From positions 1-11,142 of the forward strand of contig CAZVPZ010000028.1 of the NCBI GenBank assembly GCA_964629245.1: a stretch of 11,142 nt of DNA, written 5' to 3'. The translations under genes were made by a program, and so were the position numbers. Origin of the DNA: CAZVPZ01 sp964629245 (GTDB taxonomy: Archaea > Nanohalarchaeota > Nanosalinia > Nanosalinales > Nanosalinaceae). Below, in pieces: positions 5,708 through 11,142 of the stretch; within the stretch, counting starts at the first letter, position 1; each line of letters opens with the position of its first letter. The notes below the pieces were generated by a model. It saw only the letters and a program-made list of their open reading frames with translations. It made no database searches and was not told the origin of the DNA.

Positions 5708-6646
5708 GTGCACCAGAGATTTACCTCGCTCGAAGGCTACTCAGAAAGAGAACTCCGGGAACTGGAGAATTCAAGGGTCGGAGTTGTCGGGCTCGGCGCG
5801 ACTGGAAGCGTCATCGCAGAGCACCTTGCCAGACACGGCTTTGAACTGGTCATCATCGACCGGGACTACCTTGAGGAGAAAGACCTCTACACCTCCAATA
5901 TCTACACTACCGGCCAGGCGGAGAAATCACTTCCCAAGGCCAGAGCCGGGGAGGAAACACTGGGAGAGCTGACAGAAGTGGAGTCGCATGTCGATAGCCT
6001 GAACTCTGGGAACGTATCGCTGCTGGATGGCGTGGACCTCATCATGGACGGAACCGACAACCTGGAGACACGATTCCTCCTGAATGAGTACTCGAAGAGG
6101 GAAAACGTGCCCTGGATATACACCGCGGCAGTCGGGGAAAAGGCCTACTCCATGCTCTTCCAGGAAAACTGCTTCAGCTGTATATTCGAGGAAGTAGAGG
6201 CTGGAAGGCTCGAAACGTGTGAATCCGCGGGTATCATGAGGGAGACAGCATCAATCGCCGCATCGGTCTCCGCCCTGAAAGCGGTAAGACTCCTCGGCGG
6301 AGAAAATGCGGACGAGCGGCTGGAAATCATCCCTTCGGGAGAAAGGATGGGGGTGGAGAGTTCCGGTTGCGCGGTCTGCCAGGGGAAGAACTATCCCCAC
6401 CTGGATTCGAACTCCCCGGTGTCGGCGGTCTGCGGTGAGAACAAGTTCCAGCTGGAAAGAGACATCAGCGACAAAGCGTTCACCCGACTGAAAGAGCACG
6501 GCACTCTGGTCGCCGAGAATGACTATCTTCTCAGGGTCAGGATAGGGGGCAAGAACTTCACCCTTTTCAGGGACGGGCGGGCTATAATAGAGGCCCGGGA
6601 CCGCGGTCAAGCGGAGGAGCTGTTCGCAGAAGTACTCGGGATTTAA
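5708..6646 (+). CDS. E1-like adenylyltransferase (ThiF/MoeB/HesA family)
   Basis: This 312-residue protein resembles enzymes that adenylate the C-terminal Gly-Gly of a ubiquitin-like sulfur carrier, for molybdopterin, thiamine or tRNA thiolation, or for archaeal SAMP conjugation. The Rossmann motif is VGVVGLGATGS (24-34), followed by IIDRDYLEEKDL with the ribose-binding Asp, and MDGTDNLETRFLLNE (113-127) with the Mg-binding Asp. Cys171 in ETCESAGI sits where MoeB/ThiF proteins have their reactive cysteine. A zinc site is formed by CFSC (155-158) and CAVC (221-224). Residues from about 240 form an extra C-terminal part with FTLFRDGRAIIEA, seen in some archaeal and bacterial relatives; no rhodanese domain is visible. 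GTG 5708 is chosen because the TATA box lies 27 bp before it; the longer open frame upstream runs antisense through mscS. The carrier protein is not in this window, so the pathway cannot be named. Confidence 0.88.
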   Translation: MHQRFTSLEGYSERELRELENSRVGVVGLGATGSVIAEHLARHGFELVIIDRDYLEEKDLYTSNIYTTGQAEKSLPKARAGEETLGELTEVESHVDSLNSGNVSLLDGVDLIMDGTDNLETRFLLNEYSKRENVPWIYTAAVGEKAYSMLFQENCFSCIFEEVEAGRLETCESAGIMRETASIAASVSALKAVRLLGGENADERLEIIPSGERMGVESSGCAVCQGKNYPHLDSNSPVSAVCGENKFQLERDISDKAFTRLKEHGTLVAENDYLLRVRIGGKNFTLFRDGRAIIEARDRGQAEELFAEVLGI

Positions 6647-6649
6647 ATT
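6642..6649 (+). promoter_or_regulatory. TATA box overlapping the E1-like gene's stop codon
   Basis: TTTAAATT is centred 25.5 bp before the ATG at 6671 and contains the TAA stop (6644-6646) of the preceding gene. It predicts an independent, leaderless transcript for the membrane protein gene although the genes are only 24 bp apart. Confidence 0.55.
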
Positions 6650-6670
6650 GAATCCGCCGAATCCTGTACT

Positions 6671-7522
6671 ATGGAGCTCGAAAAAGAGTACATCGAATAC
6701 ATAGCGGTCTTTTCCCTGACGATGCTCGCGGTCTCAGCTGCATACTTCTTCGACCCCTACCGCACCTTTACTTACCTCACGCTTGTGCCGGTCACGGTGC
6801 TCTTTGGCTACACATCCTACATCTCCCGGAACGGTTTCAGGAAGGCCTCCCTCCTCAGCCTCTCGTCCCTGATATTCCTGGTACTGCAAGACCTCGTGTC
6901 CGCAGTCGCAGTAATCGCGGGTTTCGGGAATGTCTTCCTGTCCGCCCTAGCAGGCGGCGAGCGGTTCCGTGACTACTTCAGTGCAACCGCAGTACCTCTA
7001 CTGCTCTCAGGACTGCTGGTCGGGGCAGGTGTCTTCCTGGTCGCGAGTTCCAGCCCGGATTTCCGGGAGAACTTCAGGTCATCGGCCTCCGAATTCGTGG
7101 GAGAGCAGACGGAGAGTATAGTGGAGCAGAGCCAGCTGATGGAGAAACAGAAAGACACACAGGCCTCTATAGTCCGGAAAACCAGCAAGGCAACGGTGTT
7201 CTCGACCAAGGTTTACGTACTCAACAGGACCCGGGACGAACTCCGCAAAAACCCCCAGCTAGCCTCGGATATCGACGAGGCTTTTGACTCGGCGCAGGAG
7301 AATATCCCTTCGCGCGTCTCGAACCAGACACGTGAATCGCTCGACAACCTCACAGTCGACATCTCGGGCAGGACCTCCGACGCAATCGAGGGCAGGATGA
7401 GGACGGGGCTCTTCATACTGGCAGTACCCGCGATGGGTATCCTGATGTACAGCCTACAACCCATAGTAGGCCTTTTCACCGCGGTCTTCGCCAGCCTGTT
7501 CGCCCGGGTGGGGCGCGACTGA
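6671..7522 (+). CDS. Multi-pass membrane protein of unknown function
   Basis: I do not recognise this 283-residue protein. Hydrophobic segments lie at about 8-26, 34-51, 60-92 (long, possibly two passes), 106-126, and 245-278 (one long or two short passes). Between them, residues 128-243 form a hydrophilic, charged and Gln/Ser-rich region of helical character (EQTESIVEQSQLMEKQKDTQ and onward), probably a coiled coil or helical bundle. Membrane helices around a soluble helical insert could suit a scaffold, sensor or signalling protein, but no catalytic motif is visible. There is no signal peptide cleavage site. The start at ATG 6671 is supported by a TATA box at leaderless distance. It sits between the E1-like gene and the Lhr helicase on the same strand, with gaps of 24 and 37 bp. 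Confidence 0.8.
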   Translation: MELEKEYIEYIAVFSLTMLAVSAAYFFDPYRTFTYLTLVPVTVLFGYTSYISRNGFRKASLLSLSSLIFLVLQDLVSAVAVIAGFGNVFLSALAGGERFRDYFSATAVPLLLSGLLVGAGVFLVASSSPDFRENFRSSASEFVGEQTESIVEQSQLMEKQKDTQASIVRKTSKATVFSTKVYVLNRTRDELRKNPQLASDIDEAFDSAQENIPSRVSNQTRESLDNLTVDISGRTSDAIEGRMRTGLFILAVPAMGILMYSLQPIVGLFTAVFASLFARVGRD

Positions 7523-7529
7523 TCCATCC

Positions 7530-7537
7530 TATTAAAG
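7530..7537 (+). promoter_or_regulatory. TATA box of the Lhr helicase gene (leaderless)
   Basis: TATTAAAG is centred 26.5 bp before the ATG at 7560. It lies in the 37-bp gap after the membrane protein gene, and no SD-like sequence precedes the ATG, so a leaderless transcript is expected. Confidence 0.6.
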
Positions 7538-7559
7538 GTTTGGCGGCAGCCTGAACCAT

Positions 7560-10253
7560 ATGTCGGAGATAAAATTCGAGGATGAGTCAACCGCCTCCAA
7601 AACGCTGCCCGAGGAGTTCGAGCCCTACGTCAAGGGATGGTTCAACTCCAGGTTCGACTCGCTAAGCGACCCGCAGAAACACTCCTTCGACCTGATACAC
7701 GAGGGGAAGAACTCGCTGATATGCGCGCCCACCGGATCAGGGAAGACTCTCAGCGCGTTCCTTTCGACGCTCAACGAGCTCTTCCTGATGGGAGACCGCG
7801 GCGAACTCGAGGACCAGGTCTATGTGCTCTACGTCTCGCCTCTACGGGCGCTGAACAACGACATAGAGAGGAACCTAAAAGACCCTCTGAACGGGATAAG
7901 GGAAAAAGCGGAGGAGATGGGCCGCGAGGTTCCCGAGGTCAGGAGCGCAGTAAGGACCGGCGACACCCCCCAGAGCGAGCGCTCGAAGATGCTCGAGAAG
8001 CCACCCCACATACTGATAACCACTCCAGAGACCCTCGGAATCCTGCTCAACTCCCCCAAGTTCAAGGAGAAACTGAAGAACGTCAAGTACACCATAGTCG
8101 ACGAGATACACTCCCTGTGCGAGAACAAACGCGGCGTCCATCTCTCCCTCTCGCTCGAACGACTCAAGGACATGGCGGATACCTCGCCTACCAGGATAGG
8201 GCTTTCCGCGACCCAGGCGCCCATAGACGAGATCGCCAGGTATCTGGTGGGCTACGACGCGGACGAGGAGACCAGTGAAAAAGAGGTGCAGGACGGCGAC
8301 ACGGTCACGGCCGCTGACGCTTTAGAACGCGAAGACTACGGCACGCGAGGATGCCACATCGTCGATGTCGCAGCGTCAAAAGAAATCGACCTCGAGACTA
8401 TCTCGCCGGTCAGGGACCTAATACACACTCCCTCGGAGGAGATAAGGGAATCGATGTACGACAAGATACACGAGCTGGCACAGGACCACGACTCCACGAT
8501 TATATTCACCAACACAAGGAGCGCGACTGAGCGCGTCGTCAACAACCTGAAGGAACGGTTCCCCGATTCCTACGAGGACAACATCGGTGCACATCACTCC
8601 TCGATGTCCCGCGATGTCAGGCTCGACGTCGAGGAGAAGCTGAAGCGCGGTGAACTGGATGTCGCGGTGACCTCTACGTCACTAGAACTCGGCATCGACA
8701 TCGGTAGCGTCGACCTCGTCATACAGCTAGGTTCCCCGAAAGGCGTCGCGAGGGGCATCCAGCGGGTGGGGCGTTCAGGGCACAAGATAGGCGAGACGGC
8801 AAAGGGCAAGATGCTTGTGATGGACAGGGACGACGCGGTGGAGTGCTCAGTGCTGACCAAGTGCGCGAAGGAAGACGACCTGGACAGGATACAGATACCC
8901 ACGCGGTGCCTCGATGTGCTTGCTCAGCACGTCGTCGGGATGGCGTGCAACCACCGCTGGGACATCGACCACGCGTTCAACATCATCCGGAGGTCTTACT
9001 GTTACCTTGACCTTGAGCGGGAGGACTTCGAAGCGGTGCTCGGATACCTAGCGGGCGAGTACGAGCTGGAGGACCAGAACGTCTACAGGAAGATATGGAT
9101 GGACCACGACGATTCCCTGTTCGGCCGGTCCGGCAAGATGACCCGCGTGATCTACATGACCAACATCGGAACGATTCCTGATGAAACGGGTTACGACGTT
9201 CTGACGCGCGGAAACGAGCAGTACATCGGTTCTCTGGAGGAGGAGTTCCTCGACCGACTAACGAAGGGCGACATCTTCACGTTAGGCGGCTCCACCTACG
9301 AGTTCCGGTACGCCAGGGGGATGAAGGTGTATGTGGATGCGAAGCCCCAGAAGCAGCCGACCGTGCCGTCCTGGTACTCGGAGCGACTACCGCTCAGCTA
9401 TGACCTCGGAATCGATATCGGCCGTTTCCGGAAGGACGTTGCCGAACAGCTCGAATACAACGCGGGCGATGACGATATCATCCAGTGGATAATGCACAAC
9501 TACTACCTGGACGAGAATACCGCAGAGGCCATATTCGGGTACATCAAGGAACAGCACCAGTACGCTGGCGAGGTCTCGAACCACGAGGACATAACCATCG
9601 AGCGGTACGTGGACGAGGAAGGGCGGCAGAACTTCATTTTCCAGACCATATACGGTAGAAGGGCGCACGACGCACTGGCGAGGATTCTCGCACACCTGCT
9701 CCAGAAACGGATAGGTTCGAATATCGGGATGGTGATAGATGATAACGGCTTCATCCTCATCACGCCCAGGCGCCCCATCGACATCGACGGACTCATGGAG
9801 GATCTCACCCGCTACGGTCTTGAGGAGGAACTTAAGGAGGCGGTGAAGAAGACCGAGCTGATGAAGCGCCGGTTCCGCCACGTGGCAGGCCGCTCGCTGA
9901 TGGTGCTCAGGAACTACGCCGGCAACTCGAAGACCGTAGGCCAGCAACAGATGAAGTCCCACTTCCTGATATCAGTCATCCGGAACCGTTACGGTGAAGA
10001 CTTCCCCATGATAAAGGAAACTTACCGGGAGATAATGGAGGACGCGATGGACATAAGGCACGCGAAGGAGGTAGTCGATAAGATAGACAACGGCGACATC
10101 GGTTTCAGCATCATAGACAAGCAGGGCGTACCCACCCCTTTCAGCCACAACCTGCTGCTCCAGGGCTCGACGGACGTCGTCAGGATAGAGGACAAGAAGG
10201 AGCGGCTCAAGAAACTCCACCAGCAGGTGCTGGAAAGGATAGGTGAGGCCTGA
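7560..10253 (+). CDS. lhr: Lhr-type superfamily 2 ATP-dependent helicase
   Basis: This complete 897-residue Lhr-core helicase belongs to an archaeal family with 3'-5' unwinding of DNA and RNA-DNA hybrids, linked to repair and RNA metabolism. The first RecA domain has a Q-motif-like DPQKHSF, Walker A APTGSGKT (56-63), TTPETL, motif II DEIH (181-184) and motif III GLSAT (214-218). The second has IIFTNTRSATERV, TSTSLELGIDIG and motif VI QRVGRSGH (401-408). A winged-helix region follows, then the DEAD-associated C-terminal part with IYGRRAHDALARILAHLL near residue 700. An acidic stretch at about 233-260, between motif III and the second RecA domain, looks like an insert compared with the family. 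ATG 7560 fits the TATA box, and ordinary Lhr proteins likewise have a short N-terminus. Length matches archaeal Lhr (about 850-950). I cannot tell aLhr1 from aLhr2 with certainty. Confidence 0.95.
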   Translation: MSEIKFEDESTASKTLPEEFEPYVKGWFNSRFDSLSDPQKHSFDLIHEGKNSLICAPTGSGKTLSAFLSTLNELFLMGDRGELEDQVYVLYVSPLRALNNDIERNLKDPLNGIREKAEEMGREVPEVRSAVRTGDTPQSERSKMLEKPPHILITTPETLGILLNSPKFKEKLKNVKYTIVDEIHSLCENKRGVHLSLSLERLKDMADTSPTRIGLSATQAPIDEIARYLVGYDADEETSEKEVQDGDTVTAADALEREDYGTRGCHIVDVAASKEIDLETISPVRDLIHTPSEEIRESMYDKIHELAQDHDSTIIFTNTRSATERVVNNLKERFPDSYEDNIGAHHSSMSRDVRLDVEEKLKRGELDVAVTSTSLELGIDIGSVDLVIQLGSPKGVARGIQRVGRSGHKIGETAKGKMLVMDRDDAVECSVLTKCAKEDDLDRIQIPTRCLDVLAQHVVGMACNHRWDIDHAFNIIRRSYCYLDLEREDFEAVLGYLAGEYELEDQNVYRKIWMDHDDSLFGRSGKMTRVIYMTNIGTIPDETGYDVLTRGNEQYIGSLEEEFLDRLTKGDIFTLGGSTYEFRYARGMKVYVDAKPQKQPTVPSWYSERLPLSYDLGIDIGRFRKDVAEQLEYNAGDDDIIQWIMHNYYLDENTAEAIFGYIKEQHQYAGEVSNHEDITIERYVDEEGRQNFIFQTIYGRRAHDALARILAHLLQKRIGSNIGMVIDDNGFILITPRRPIDIDGLMEDLTRYGLEEELKEAVKKTELMKRRFRHVAGRSLMVLRNYAGNSKTVGQQQMKSHFLISVIRNRYGEDFPMIKETYREIMEDAMDIRHAKEVVDKIDNGDIGFSIIDKQGVPTPFSHNLLLQGSTDVVRIEDKKERLKKLHQQVLERIGEA

Positions 10254-10273
10254 GATCCCAGGTTGAACCGTGG

Positions 10274-10281
10274 CTTAAAAT
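10274..10281 (+). promoter_or_regulatory. TATA-like box of the BatA/vWA gene
   Basis: CTTAAAAT is centred about 30 bp before the ATG at 10308, in the 54-bp gap after lhr. A leader of only a few bases, or none, is expected. The spacing is slightly longer than for the other leaderless genes here. Confidence 0.5.
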
Positions 10282-10307
10282 TTCTTCACTTCAAACCATT
10301 GTTATCG

Positions 10308-11142
10308 ATGGCGACTCCTGTAGAGATTGCATCCCAGTACTTCCTGAGCCCGTTTGGACTACTGGCGCTGCTCGGCATAGTACCTCTCATAATCTTCTAC
10401 CTGGTCCGTCCCCGGCCCGAGGAGAGAGTGATGCCGTCGATGACCTTCTTCATGAAGGACAAGCGGTCGGGGAAGGTCAGCCAGGCGCTCGACTTCATAC
10501 TCCGGAATCTACTGCTCCTCTTCCACATCCTGCTGGTCGCAGGATTCGCCGCGACGATAGCCCAGCCCTACATAACGGGAAACGAGAGGCCTGAGAACGC
10601 AGTGATAGTTCTCGACCGCTCCGCCAGTATGGAGAACGACCTCGATGCCGCGAGAGACTTCATCGAGTCGAACCTCGCCAAGGAGAACACCCTGGTAGTC
10701 GTCGACCAGGATGTAAGCGTGCCTCTGGAGAAAGCATCTCCCGGCCAGGTGAGGAGCTATATCGACGGCTTTGAAACGGTTGACCTGGAGACTGATATCG
10801 CGTCGGCACTGGAACTTTTACAGGACTACGAGGGCAACGCCGTCATAGCCAGCGACCTGGACCAGACCGCAGACTCCCGCTCGGTCAAGGAGATGATTCA
10901 GAGGATAAGAAGGGAGCGCGACACCACCGTCATGGAAACCGATAACTCCAACTCCTGGGGTATAGTGCAGGTCGACCCAGGTAAGAGGAACAGCACGGTC
11001 GATGTCAAGAACTTTATGGAACAGGATGCCCAAATCGGTATACGTGTTAACGACGGCGCTAGACAGGTAAAGGTGGAGGCAGGGGAGGTAAAGACCGTGA
11101 CTGTGGCGACCGAGGCGGGAAGGAACACAGTCGAACTCGAGG
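10308..11142 (+). CDS. BatA-like membrane protein with von Willebrand A domain (3' partial)
   Basis: The frame is open from ATG 10308 to the right edge, giving 278 visible residues without a stop. The N-terminus has a hydrophobic segment (about 13-33: SPFGLLALLGIVPLIIFYLV), then PRPEERVMPSM, matching the BatA/aerotolerance-regulator N-terminal domain, and a second membrane segment at about 64-86. A von Willebrand A domain follows: the MIDAS motif DRSAS (103-107) after AVIVLDRSAS, a threonine in ETDIASALELL, and an aspartate in VIASDLD complete the metal site. The order TM-linker-TM-vWA matches proteins often encoded beside MoxR AAA+ ATPases, where they are thought to act in envelope protein or complex maturation. 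No MoxR gene is visible; it may lie beyond the edge. The residues after about 225 look like a beta-rich domain. Confidence 0.85.
   Translation, partial: MATPVEIASQYFLSPFGLLALLGIVPLIIFYLVRPRPEERVMPSMTFFMKDKRSGKVSQALDFILRNLLLLFHILLVAGFAATIAQPYITGNERPENAVIVLDRSASMENDLDAARDFIESNLAKENTLVVVDQDVSVPLEKASPGQVRSYIDGFETVDLETDIASALELLQDYEGNAVIASDLDQTADSRSVKEMIQRIRRERDTTVMETDNSNSWGIVQVDPGKRNSTVDVKNFMEQDAQIGIRVNDGARQVKVEAGEVKTVTVATEAGRNTVELE

Noticed and set aside
7637..8278. 213-codon Arg-rich open frame inside lhr
   Set aside because: It overlaps the helicase domain in another frame and is low complexity with no recognisable motif.
9387..9962. 191-codon minus-strand open frame inside lhr
   Set aside because: It is antisense to conserved Lhr C-terminal sequence; no domain or promoter is visible.

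Overview
The window looks archaeal, most likely from a DPANN lineage of the nanohaloarchaeal type (inference). It carries archaeal clamp-loader genes (RFC small and large subunits), an archaeal/eukaryotic AK6/Fap7-type adenylate kinase, an archaeal-type Lhr helicase, and TATA boxes about 26 bp upstream of start codons. Proteins are rich in Asp and Glu, as in salt-adapted cells. GC is moderately high by eye, and the free use of ATA, AGA and AGG codons is unlike typical Halobacteria. No rRNA or tRNA is present to settle the taxonomy.

Layout. (1) 1-1519, plus strand: the 3' part of a glycine-rich, probably surface-exposed protein, coupled by a 4-base overlap to a small pilin-like membrane-anchored protein. 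(2) 1516-3777, minus strand: rfcS then rfcL, with a perfect 11-bp-arm palindrome between them. (3) 3778-3949: a divergent promoter region with direct and inverted repeats. (4) 3950-4450, plus: AK6-type kinase, convergent with (5) 4457-4768, minus, a small thioredoxin with a WCHPC active site. (6) 4817-5653, minus: MscS-family channel. (7) 5708-6646, plus: E1-like adenylyltransferase (ThiF/MoeB/HesA family), sharing one centrally placed TATA box with the MscS gene. (8) 6671-7522, plus: an unrecognised multi-pass membrane protein. (9) 7560-10253, plus: Lhr-type helicase. (10) 10308 to the end, plus: a BatA-like membrane protein with a von Willebrand A domain, cut by the window edge.

The genes are mostly housekeeping (DNA replication, ribosome maturation, redox, osmotic protection, sulfur or ubiquitin-like chemistry, nucleic-acid unwinding) plus cell-surface proteins. 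Intergenic gaps are very short and none exceeds 172 bp. The clearest non-coding signal is the promoter layout. Five genes with confidently placed starts have a TATA-like box centred 25-28 bp before the start codon, and a sixth has one at about 30 bp, which implies leaderless mRNAs. rfcS is the exception, with a strong Shine-Dalgarno site. I found no CRISPR array, insertion sequence, tRNA or obvious novel defence system. The most unusual items are the symmetric shared promoter, the palindrome before rfcL, an RFC-L with no visible PCNA-binding tail, and the glycine-rich protein/pilin-like gene pair.
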